This document shows, piece by piece, positions 1 through 6,525 of a DNA stretch of 64,000 bases; position 1 is the stretch's first letter, and each line of letters begins with the position of its first letter. Under the pieces are notes generated by a model. That model saw only the letters and a program-made list of their open reading frames with translations, made no database searches and was not told where the DNA came from. The DNA comes from Pseudomonas indica NBRC 103045 (GTDB lineage: Bacteria; Pseudomonadota; Gammaproteobacteria; Pseudomonadales; Pseudomonadaceae). A program made the translations under genes and the position numbers. Location: contig NZ_BDAC01000025.1 in assembly GCF_002091635.1 (NCBI RefSeq), positions 1-64,000 on the forward strand. Direction: 5' to 3'.

Positions 1-329
1 GCAGCAATCATTTCATTAAGTTGCCCAACATCCAGGCAGCAGACCTCTTGATCTTCTACACAAACAAGCCCAAGAAACACCTTTTGGTAGTGCTGACTGG
101 AAGCACGAATATTTTCAAGCTGCTCTGCTGAAAATGTAAACTGATACTCCCCAGTAGACTTAGGCTCTTGCCCATATTTAAGAAAAAGACAAGCGTCAGC
201 ATTAATCAGGAAAGCATTATTTATCTTATCCCCCTTCACCCTAAGAGGGTTTATTGCAGTGAAATTATCATCCTCAGCAACCTGCATGAGAGCGGCACCA
301 AGATTCTGATGTTCCGTCCTAATTTTCAT
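1..329 (-). CDS. Hypothetical protein, C-terminus cut by window edge
   Basis: An open frame reads leftward from an ATG at 329 and runs off the window edge after about 109 codons without a stop. It starts MKIRTEHQNLG and contains NPLRVKGDKINNAFLINAD. I see no signal peptide, membrane segment or motif that I recognise. Base composition is AT-richer than the core genome to the right, as for the other genes left of the tRNA. It lies in the same direction as the next two genes. Function unknown. Confidence 0.55.
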   Translation of the reverse strand, partial: MKIRTEHQNLGAALMQVAEDDNFTAINPLRVKGDKINNAFLINADACLFLKYGQEPKSTGEYQFTFSAEQLENIRASSQHYQKVFLGLVCVEDQEVCCLDVGQLNEMIA

Positions 330-439
330 AGCCGTCTTCCTTATTAAAATCTCAAAAACACCTTGGGGCATTATTACAACTTGCCAACCACCCCAAGGCA
401 CAAGATCACACCGGAAATAATGGGCATTCAGCCTCAAGA

Positions 440-646
440 CTAGCTCGTATGACATGCACCAGAACAATACGCACAACCATTTGATCTTTGATAAATGCTT
501 CTGGCAGCTCGAACTGCATCAAAGCAGTTCGAGAAATTCCCAAGATATGTCTTGCTAACTATCAAGGTATACCAATAGCACGTATCCACATGCACTTCGT
601 GATCGCCATTCGGCTGAGCATTATCATTGACGTAGTAGTTGGCCAT
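440..646 (-). CDS. Small conserved-looking hypothetical protein (68 aa)
   Basis: The start at 646 is chosen because GGAAGG sits just upstream and the product then begins MANYYVNDNAQPNGDHEVH, a pattern I remember from a widespread family of small uncharacterised bacterial proteins. It ends NGCAYCSGACHTS with closely spaced cysteines (CxxC, then C four residues later), which could bind metal. A longer in-frame start at 742 has no ribosome site and would add an unlike leader. AT-rich, in the accessory segment. Family function is unknown to me. Confidence 0.65.
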   Translation of the reverse strand: MANYYVNDNAQPNGDHEVHVDTCYWYTLIVSKTYLGNFSNCFDAVRAARSIYQRSNGCAYCSGACHTS

Positions 647-894
647 GGAGTTTCCCTTCCATCGTAGTGAATGAAACTGCCTTCCATGGCGTGCGTACAC
701 CAAAGAGTAGGCAGCACAATCAGCGTAGCCAGATAGTGGCAATTAGCAATCACACCTACGATGTAAGCGACGAATGGCAAAGGATCGGATAGCAGAACGT
801 ATCTCAGAGGCTCACTCGTTAGCGGGTGAGTCGACTCTTTCCCTTTGCCGGCCTACCTGACGCAGCCTATATGGCCGCACCCCTCTGCATGACT

Positions 895-1473
895 TCACTG
901 CGGAACCGGACAACTCCTGGCAGCTGCCTGGAGTGCCCTGGCATAGTCCACGTAGGTTTCGGGATCGTAGGGTTCGGCAGTTATGTCAAAGCTCGACTCG
1001 CCGTCGTAGCCAATCTCTTGCCAGACTTCCAGGCCCCATTTCCGCCCCTCATGCGATGCGATCAAATCAAAGGTATGGCTATTGAGATCACTGCTTTCGC
1101 CCAGGAAGGAATAACGGTAGCTCAGGCGCTTATACCAATCGGGCATCGCTGTGACAGCCCTGATGACCTCTCTCGCGAGTTTTTCATCAGCCTCACTCAA
1201 TGCATACATTTTGCCGATCGTGAGCCTTCCAGCTCGTTCGAGCGCGGCTATCGGTACGGGCAACGGTTCGCGACTGATAAGGCGGCGATATTCGCAATCG
1301 AACACCCAACGTCCGGTTTTCACATAGTCATCCGCATAGATCACTACGCCGTTGCCCAAATCCTTCTTGTATATGCTCGTCATTGTCTTGAATCCATAGT
1401 TGGCCGCGATCAGCAGCAAAGGAGAAAAAATGGCGAAGGCAATCCAGAAGCCTTTACTGCGGTAGAAATTCAA
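895..1473 (-). CDS. Membrane-anchored protein overlapping the PAAR gene; possible immunity protein
   Basis: The 192-residue product begins with a TTG at 1473, chosen because AGGAGGT lies 5 bases upstream. A longer TTG/GTG start near 1491-1494 lacks such a site. One hydrophobic segment covers about residues 9-26 (FWIAFAIFSPLLLIAA), and the rest is polar and probably periplasmic. The gene starts inside the last codons of the upstream PAAR gene (20-base overlap), so the two are very likely co-translated. Effector genes of type VI systems are usually followed by their immunity gene, so that role is inferred. No family recognised. Confidence 0.6.
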   Translation of the reverse strand: MNFYRSKGFWIAFAIFSPLLLIAANYGFKTMTSIYKKDLGNGVVIYADDYVKTGRWVFDCEYRRLISREPLPVPIAALERAGRLTIGKMYALSEADEKLAREVIRAVTAMPDWYKRLSYRYSFLGESSDLNSHTFDLIASHEGRKWGLEVWQEIGYDGESSFDITAEPYDPETYVDYARALQAAARSCPVPQ

Positions 1474-2725
1474 AGTGACCTCCTGGTACACCAAGGGGCG
1501 TGTCGCCTGAAATCACGGGGTTAATTGCTCCCATGGTCTGGTAGGTGAACTTATACAGACGGTCGCTATCCGCTCGCTCCTTTGACAATACCTTCCACTT
1601 CCTGCACCACTCTTCTCCGGGCGCGGCATCACCACTAAACCCGCAAAGATTCCCCATGCGACGCTCCTCGAACGAACCCCAAGTGTTCTTGTAGTCCGAC
1701 CGCCGAATAAAGGCGCCCACCTTGATCTGCAAGTGATCGGCCAGCCGTTGCGCGAGGCTATCGTTGGTCTGCGGGAAGAACTGGATGCCGTCTTCGATGG
1801 GGAATTCCGAGCGGTTGCCCATGCCGGTTCGGCAGGCGTAGCTGTCGATCCGCGCGGAGCTGGAAAACGCCAAGGGTGAAATGGCGTTGTAGTTCAGTGC
1901 ATCGAGGGACATCTGAAAGTCTTCCGTGAGCTGGTAACCAAAAGCCACACGCTGCGGTACGCCGTGGCTGAACAGCGACAGGTGTTCGATGGGCGAGCGT
2001 TTCCGATCCCTGCCCTGGTTGAGGTAATCGATCAGCGCCTGCGCACTCGTTACTTCGACAAGCGCTGCGCCATAGGCCTTGGCGGAATCGCGAGCGGCGT
2101 TGAGCATCGCATCGTTGTACGACGGGGTGAACAGTACCAGCGTCCGCGCCAGGGCAGGCCTGTTGCGCTTGAATTCGGCCAGTTCGCGCACGGCCTGGCC
2201 AATGAACATCATTTTGTTGCCCGAGCTGTTGTCGTGCTGGCTGCCGGCAACGGCAATCAGTTCGGGCGTCAACGGCTCCCGGGCAGTTGTTGCGGGCGGG
2301 CTGCTCGGTTGTACCAAAGCGCCCGAAAGCAAGGCGCGTTGCTCCAGATGGGGATCGGCCAGCAGCTCGGCCATGAGCCGATCATCCACCGAACCATCCG
2401 GGCGCACGGCGCCGAGTTTGGCGAAATCCACGACGGTACGCGGCACCGCCTCGCCAAACGTGAAGCCGCCAAAGGTATCGGGGCTGCCCGAAACGATGCG
2501 GCCGCCATGGCTGGTCGGGCTACCCAAGTGGGCCAAGGGCCGATGGTCGACGATGATGGAGGGAAAGCCCGTGGTGATAACGGCACCGCAGCCGCAAACA
2601 TCGCCAACGCGGGCGGCGCCCAGGAAGTTGATTTGCGTATCGGACGAAGCGGAAACGATGGGCGATGAGCCGTGGCCAGGGATCGGGCACACGTGCATAT
2701 CGCCGAGTCGAGCAGCGGAGATCAT
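1454..2725 (-). CDS. PAAR-domain protein with C-terminal caspase-like candidate toxin domain
   Basis: The start at 2725 has AAGGA about 6 bases upstream and places the PAAR domain at the N-terminus (MISAARLGDMHVC, GDVCGCGAVITTG, residues 1-85 of 423). PAAR proteins sharpen the tip of the type VI secretion spike, and extended ones carry an effector domain. Residues about 190-300 alternate strands and helices with a hydrophobic strand ending SLFSHG (His254), then a second strand ending IDSYACRTG (Cys298). This is the order and context of the catalytic dyad in clan CD (caspase/CHAT-like) cysteine peptidases. The peptidase reading is inference. No VgrG or T6SS structural gene is in the window. 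The gene overlaps a downstream candidate immunity gene. Confidence 0.8.
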   Translation of the reverse strand: MISAARLGDMHVCPIPGHGSSPIVSASSDTQINFLGAARVGDVCGCGAVITTGFPSIIVDHRPLAHLGSPTSHGGRIVSGSPDTFGGFTFGEAVPRTVVDFAKLGAVRPDGSVDDRLMAELLADPHLEQRALLSGALVQPSSPPATTAREPLTPELIAVAGSQHDNSSGNKMMFIGQAVRELAEFKRNRPALARTLVLFTPSYNDAMLNAARDSAKAYGAALVEVTSAQALIDYLNQGRDRKRSPIEHLSLFSHGVPQRVAFGYQLTEDFQMSLDALNYNAISPLAFSSSARIDSYACRTGMGNRSEFPIEDGIQFFPQTNDSLAQRLADHLQIKVGAFIRRSDYKNTWGSFEERRMGNLCGFSGDAAPGEEWCRKWKVLSKERADSDRLYKFTYQTMGAINPVISGDTPLGVPGGHFEFLPQ

Positions 2726-2824
2726 GCCATTCCTTGGTGACAGTCGAAGGGTGGCCCGGATGATAACCACCCCAAGCTGCGCAACTTCTTGCGCAGTCAC
2801 TCTGCAAGCCTCGAATGGCAAGGC

Positions 2825-3043
2825 TTAGAAAAGCTTTGAGAGATTCACCGCATTTTTTGCTTTGCTACTCGGCTCAACGAGTTCGGGCAACGCCTTCCAC
2901 TCCTCCCAATATACCCAGCTGCACTCCCGCCCTTTGGTTGCAGCCCGTGGATCAACCAACCGCCTATCACCAGTCGTCTTAATCTCAATACCCAGACCAC
3001 AAACACAACTCTGATCATGGAACCAAACACAAGTCAGCCTCAC
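2825..3043 (-). pseudogene. Probable gene remnant upstream of the PAAR gene
   Basis: A 72-codon frame with only a GTG at its 5' end. It has protein-like composition (SCVCGLGIEIKTTGDRR, then ECSWVYWEEWKALPELVEP) but no ribosome site. Its 5' end lies inside the hrp box of the plus-strand effector operon. The simplest reading is the C-terminal part of an older gene cut when the effector pair arrived. It could instead be a short intact gene. It is followed on the same strand by the PAAR gene after 99 bases. Confidence 0.35.
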
Positions 3044-3046
3044 TCA
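3019..3046 (+). promoter_or_regulatory. Candidate hrp box (HrpL-dependent promoter)
   Basis: GGAACC, 15 bases, then TCACTCA. The consensus for the ECF sigma factor HrpL of P. syringae is GGAACC-N15/16-CCACNNA, so only one conserved base differs (T for the first C). It points toward the chaperone start 35 bases downstream, the normal arrangement for syringae effector operons. A site of this length and position in front of exactly such genes is unlikely to be accidental, but whether this genome encodes HrpL cannot be seen here. Confidence 0.7.
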
Positions 3047-3081
3047 TTGGCGTTACTCTTGGTTACATAGAAGAAAATGCC

Positions 3082-3474
3082 ATGCAAACAAACTTTGATC
3101 GATTCGTACACTCACTGATAGCACATTACAATCTCCCCGCACCTGAAAAGCAGTTCGACGATGAGGTTTATCGCTTTACCGTTAACGACAACATGCCCGT
3201 CAAGCTGTATGGGGACCGCAATAATCTGGTTTACTTTGTAAGTACATTAGGCAACTACCAGGAAAAACACGATAAATTGTGCTCAGAGCTGCTGAAGCTG
3301 AATAACTTCAGCCTTAAGAACCCCTGCTTAACGCTGGGGCTCGATGCCGATAACTGTCTAATCATACATACCCGAGTGTCGATAATGGACCTTAAGGGCC
3401 CACAGGGATTGATGCATTTTGAGAATTTCATCGATAGATGCAGTGCAATAAAAACCCACCTCAACCTTGAATAA
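3082..3474 (+). CDS. shcF: CesT/Tir-type type III secretion chaperone, ShcF-like
   Basis: A 130-residue acidic protein with the size and pattern of class I type III secretion chaperones of the CesT family: an N-terminal helix (MQTNFDRFVHSLIAHYNLP), a central sheet (VYRFTVNDNMPVKLYGD) and a C-terminal helix ending NFIDRCSAIKTHLNLE. These small homodimers bind the N-terminal part of one effector and deliver it to the secretion ATPase. It lies directly upstream of a HopF-like effector, as ShcF does in P. syringae, with 11 bases between them. A candidate hrp box precedes it. Base composition is lower in GC than the chromosome core. The assignment to ShcF rests mostly on the partner gene. Confidence 0.8.
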   Translation: MQTNFDRFVHSLIAHYNLPAPEKQFDDEVYRFTVNDNMPVKLYGDRNNLVYFVSTLGNYQEKHDKLCSELLKLNNFSLKNPCLTLGLDADNCLIIHTRVSIMDLKGPQGLMHFENFIDRCSAIKTHLNLE

Positions 3475-3485
3475 AGGAGTCAATA

Positions 3486-4085
3486 ATGGGCATCTGCGCC
3501 TCTTCCAATCGAAATGTTTATAGTCCAGCGGCATCTCCTACCTCTTCACCTCAGCGAACTTCCGCTCCTGCTGGTCCTGTCAGCGAAGGGGGAAATCGTC
3601 TTACATCGGTAGACCAACTGAATTCTCGAGAGCGGCAACGCTTTTTGAAATCACATGACCCTATGGAGATCTACAAGCTAAAAAGAGATACACCTTTATA
3701 TCGCACAATGCCAGCCGAGTACCTTGTAGATGGCCGGGTTAGCGGAAACCCTAATTCTTGTGCATTAATCCGAAACCATGAAAGACTAAGGCCGAATCCT
3801 TATGGCGGCCAGCCAGGTACTGCCTCGGCCTATTGGACGGTGCAACACCGCGCGTATGAATTAGGACCTTCGCTGAATGTGATGGCAGGCAATGATGCAC
3901 AGGCAAGCACGGCCCCGTATCATCAAGAGGGAAATGTCACCGTCGAAATGCGGCTGGGAGATTTTCTTGAGCGAGGAGGGAAAGCCTATGTTGACGAGTC
4001 AGCAGGAAAAGGAGATGGAATAGATGCTATCCCACTGATTGTCACCTTGCCAGAAGGAGAAAGCGTGCCTGCAAGAAGGATTTAA
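3486..4085 (+). CDS. hopF: HopF (AvrPphF ORF2) family type III effector, candidate ADP-ribosyltransferase
   Basis: The 199-residue product closely follows the HopF2 sequence as I remember it: MGICASSN start, LTSVDQLNSRERQRFL, LYRTMPAEYL, SLNVMAGN, VEMRLGDFLERGGKAY and LIVTLPEGESVP. In P. syringae HopF is injected into plant cells and suppresses immunity; an Arg and an Asp are needed and match Arg73 and Asp177 here. Gly2 with Ser6 is an N-myristoylation signal and Cys4 a possible palmitoylation site, both typical of plasma-membrane effectors. AGGAG precedes the ATG. I recall that the DC3000 allele uses an inefficient ATA start; this one has ATG. Length matches the family and no truncation is seen. 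The gene is AT-rich, suggesting transfer. Confidence 0.9.
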   Translation: MGICASSNRNVYSPAASPTSSPQRTSAPAGPVSEGGNRLTSVDQLNSRERQRFLKSHDPMEIYKLKRDTPLYRTMPAEYLVDGRVSGNPNSCALIRNHERLRPNPYGGQPGTASAYWTVQHRAYELGPSLNVMAGNDAQASTAPYHQEGNVTVEMRLGDFLERGGKAYVDESAGKGDGIDAIPLIVTLPEGESVPARRI

Positions 4086-4136
4086 TTAGCCGTCACAAGT
4101 CCTGCATATGAAAAGCGGTCAAAGTTACAAGTAAGC

Positions 4137-4160
4137 ATCCCCCGGCTAAAGCCGGGGGAT
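4137..4160 (+). terminator. Strong hairpin after the effector operon
   Basis: ATCCCCCGGCT pairs with AGCCGGGGGAT around a two-base loop, 51 bases after the hopF stop. The following bases (TTGTATGT) are only moderately T-rich. It probably terminates the effector operon. Similar C5GGC hairpins also occur at the ends of IS200/IS605-type elements, so it might be an element remnant, but no transposase is present. Confidence 0.6.
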
Positions 4161-4237
4161 TTGTATGTACCTCCAACATACCCAATTATGCCCCGGTCCT
4201 TCACGGCGCAGGGAGCCCTGTCCGCACACGCCATCAG

Positions 4238-4486
4238 TTACTCCGCCAGTTCGGCAAGATGTAAGGCCCTTGCGAATACCGTCACGTTCAGCCCTCGATT
4301 CCCGGTCGTCCATATGTGATGCTCGACACGCACATAGGCGGTCGGCAACTTAAGCCGCGCTATGCGAAGCATCTGATCACCCATTCCCATGTCCCAGTCG
4401 ATCAGCTTGAATTTGTCGAACAGGGCGATCTCAGAGTCGACGGGACAGCATGGGCAATGATGATTTGGCCCGGCTTTTTGCCGCAT
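4238..4486 (-). CDS. Doubtful hypothetical ORF next to tRNA-Ser
   Basis: An 82-codon frame beginning MRQKAGPNHHCPCCP and ending RALHLAELAE. The composition is protein-like (a CPCC cluster, then a mixed helix/strand region), but no ribosome site precedes the ATG because the tRNA terminator abuts it. It may be the residue of a longer gene of an element that once entered at the tRNA. Function unknown; it may be non-coding. Confidence 0.3.
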   Translation of the reverse strand: MRQKAGPNHHCPCCPVDSEIALFDKFKLIDWDMGMGDQMLRIARLKLPTAYVRVEHHIWTTGNRGLNVTVFARALHLAELAE

Positions 4487-4490
4487 AAAC

Positions 4491-4525
4491 GAAAAACCCC
4501 TGACTTCGCAACGAAATCAGGGGTT
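4491..4525 (-). terminator. Rho-independent terminator of tRNA-Ser
   Basis: Read on the minus strand, AACCCCTGA pairs with TCAGGGGTT around a loop that contains a further TTCG/CGAA pairing, followed by TTTTTC. It lies 17 bases beyond the 3' end of the tRNA gene. Confidence 0.85.
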
Positions 4526-4541
4526 CTCTTGAATCGGAAAG

Positions 4542-4631
4542 TGGCGGTGAGGGAGGGATTCGAACCCTCGATACGGTTTCCCGTATACACACTTTCCAGG
4601 CGTGCTCCTTCAACCGCTCGGACACCTCACC
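4542..4631 (-). tRNA. tRNA-Ser(GGA)
   Basis: A 90-base gene whose acceptor arms GGTGAGG and CCTCACC pair, with discriminator G and encoded CCA. It has a long variable arm (TATACGG/CCGTATC), the usual T-loop GGTTCGAATCC, and anticodon loop CTGGAAA giving anticodon GGA (codons UCC/UCU). The long variable arm is diagnostic for serine. Its 3' end faces the accessory segment at 1-4490, the usual geometry for integration at a tRNA 3' end. No integrase or repeat of the tRNA end is visible in the window. Confidence 0.95.
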
Positions 4632-4723
4632 GGAATCTCGTCGAACCGTCTGGTCCGTCGAGGCGCGCTAATGTAGTCGAATGATTTGCGGAAGGCAAAC
4701 TTTTTTTCAGGCGATTCATGCGC

Positions 4724-4945
4724 TTAAGGATAGGGCGAGTCCGGACGGGGCTCTTCCGGGGTTGCGGGCGGTTCGTCCAGGCGCTGGCCGCCGAAGAGGA
4801 CGAAGCCCAGGCTGAGAAACAGTCCGCAGACGAACAGGATGAAGACGCCGATCGGGTTGTGAATGACGGCGCGGTTGGCGATCAGCACCGAGGCCAGCAG
4901 CAGGAGCAATGCCGAACCCGCGCAGAGAAAAGACTGCAATGACAT
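4724..4945 (-). CDS. Small two-span membrane protein
   Basis: A 73-residue product with two hydrophobic segments (about residues 7-25 and 32-50) and a proline/acid-rich tail (EPPATPEEPRPDSP). GGAGAG lies about 8 bases before the ATG at 4945. It is transcribed toward the tRNA gene. No known family recognised; probably an inner membrane protein of unknown role. Confidence 0.6.
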   Translation of the reverse strand: MSLQSFLCAGSALLLLLASVLIANRAVIHNPIGVFILFVCGLFLSLGFVLFGGQRLDEPPATPEEPRPDSPYP

Positions 4946-5144
4946 TTCAGGGGCTCTCCGAATTCGCGCCTACGCTAAAGGACGGCCCCGGGAGAAAACC
5001 AATTGGCTGTTCGGATCGCTTCGATAGAGGCCTTGCGAAATGGCTGGATGCCCCGCCGTGGCTGACTCGCCAGTCAGTCACGGCGCTTTACCTGCACCGG
5101 TCGGGTGAGTAACGTCTGCCCCACTTCACAACAAGGAACCCGCC

Positions 5145-5834
5145 ATGAGTGAGCTGATTTCCTACCATCTCGACGACGGCATCGCGACCCTGACGCTGAA
5201 CAACGGCAAGGTCAACGCCATTTCCCCGGATGTGATCGCCGCCTTCAACGAAGCGCTGGACCGCGCCGAACAGGACAAGGCGATCGTCATCCTCACCGGC
5301 CAGCCGGGCATCCTGTCGGGCGGTTACGACCTGAAGGTGATGACCTCCGGCCCGCAGAACGCTATCGATCTGGTCGCGGCAGGCTCGACCCTGGCGCGCC
5401 GCATGCTGGCCCACCCCTACCCGATCATCGTCGCCTGTCCCGGTCACGCGGTGGCCAAGGGTGCCTTCCTGCTGCTTTCAGCGGACTACCGGATCGGGGT
5501 CGAAGGGCCGTTCAACATCGGGCTGAACGAAGTGCAGATCGGTATGACCATGCACCACGTCGGTATCGAACTGGCCCGCGACCGCCTGCGCAAGTCGGCC
5601 TTCCACCGCTCGGTGATCAACGGCGAGATGTTCGATCCGCAGGGAGCCGTGGATGCTGGCTTCCTTGACCGCGTGGTGCCGGTCGGCGAGTTGATGCCCG
5701 TTGCCCTGGCGACCGCCCGGCAGATGAAGAAGATCAACATGACGGCGCACCGGAACACTAAACTGAAGGTGCGCAAGGCGCTGCTGGAGACGCTGGACAA
5801 GGCCATCGAGCTGGACAGACAGCACCTGGGCTGA
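5145..5834 (+). CDS. Crotonase / enoyl-CoA hydratase-isomerase family protein (atypical active site)
   Basis: A 229-residue single-domain crotonase, slightly shorter than the usual 255-260. It shows the CoA/oxyanion-hole signatures SGGYDLKVM and AKGAFLLLSADYRI followed by GLNEVQIGM. In true hydratases two Glu residues act; here the first position (GGGCE pattern) holds Phe108 while Glu129 remains, so simple hydratase activity is doubtful and isomerase, hydrolase or another crotonase chemistry is possible. AAGGAACC precedes the ATG. It stands alone. It resembles a conserved P. aeruginosa enoyl-CoA hydratase-like protein as I remember it. Confidence 0.85.
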   Translation: MSELISYHLDDGIATLTLNNGKVNAISPDVIAAFNEALDRAEQDKAIVILTGQPGILSGGYDLKVMTSGPQNAIDLVAAGSTLARRMLAHPYPIIVACPGHAVAKGAFLLLSADYRIGVEGPFNIGLNEVQIGMTMHHVGIELARDRLRKSAFHRSVINGEMFDPQGAVDAGFLDRVVPVGELMPVALATARQMKKINMTAHRNTKLKVRKALLETLDKAIELDRQHLG

Positions 5835-5859
5835 GTCGTCGCCTCTACCTAACGAAAAA

Positions 5860-5882
5860 GCCCGGCCAAAGTTGACCGGGCT
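5860..5882 (-). terminator. Bidirectional terminator hairpin
   Basis: AGCCCGG pairs with CCGGGCT and the pairing continues as CAA/TTG beyond one mismatch. On the minus strand it is followed by TTTTTC, and on the plus strand by a weaker TTGTTT run. It separates the convergent crotonase gene and the Gly-rich protein gene. Confidence 0.75.
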
Positions 5883-5917
5883 CTTGTTTGGGCGATGAGT
5901 TCACCCTCTACGGACGT

Positions 5918-6394
5918 TTACTGGACAGCTACCTGGCCGTTCTCGCCTGTCGAATCGTCGGTATCGTCGGTCGAGCCGGCATCATCAGTCGCCTCGTCGT
6001 GCTTGGTCGTCGATACCGAGGCTTGCTGCAGGCCGAGAGCAGCGGCCAGGGCGGCCGGGGTGCTGGCGACGACGGCCATGGCCTTGGCCAGGCCGGTGGT
6101 TTCCTTGGACTTCGCCGCTTCCGACGTTGCGGCCCCATGCCCCTTGCCCTGGCCGACACCTTGTTCGCTGCGGCCGACCGCATTGCCGACACCATGGCCG
6201 TCTCCGGCAGAGCCGCCACGCCCGCCGCCATGACCACCACCGTTGCCACCGCCTCCGCCGTTTCCGCCACCGCCACCGCCACCGCCACCGTCTTTAGCGT
6301 AAGCGGAGCCGATCAGCGGATTGGCATCCGGTACCACCATGACCGAAACCATGAGTGCGCATGCCGAAACGGCAAGGAGTGTCCTGGCTTTCAT
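5918..6394 (-). CDS. Secreted glycine-rich low-complexity protein
   Basis: The start at 6394 is set by GAGGAG upstream and gives a signal peptide (MKARTLLAVSACALMVSVMV, ending near SAYA). The 158-residue product then has a long Gly-rich tract (about residues 35-65, mostly G with N, H and R), an Ala-rich middle, and an acidic Ser/Thr/Asp tail (DEATDDAGSTDDTDDSTGE). It is probably exported and unstructured. A longer frame to 6496 has no ribosome site. Function unknown. Confidence 0.65.
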   Translation of the reverse strand: MKARTLLAVSACALMVSVMVVPDANPLIGSAYAKDGGGGGGGGGNGGGGGNGGGHGGGRGGSAGDGHGVGNAVGRSEQGVGQGKGHGAATSEAAKSKETTGLAKAMAVVASTPAALAAALGLQQASVSTTKHDEATDDAGSTDDTDDSTGENGQVAVQ

Positions 6395-6525
6395 TGTTCT
6401 GCTCTCCTCTTCAGCGCCCGCTCCCTCCCTGAGCCTGGCATTTTGTTCGAGTCTACGCCTGGCGCAGGCCCGCCATCTGTCGGCCGACGAGCGCAACCTG
6501 CATACGCGACACCGTTCTCACTCCG

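Noticed and set aside
826..1524. A plus-strand frame of 232 codons opposite the candidate immunity gene
   Set aside because: No start signal and no protein-like pattern; the minus-strand frame has an ideal ribosome site, a membrane helix and operon overlap.
4137..4160. Hairpin as the end of an IS200/IS605 element
   Set aside because: Only the hairpin resembles such an end; there is no tnpA or tnpB frame, so it is listed as a terminator.
4909..5112. A 67-codon plus-strand frame ahead of the crotonase gene
   Set aside because: No ribosome site, odd composition and overlap with the opposite small membrane protein gene.
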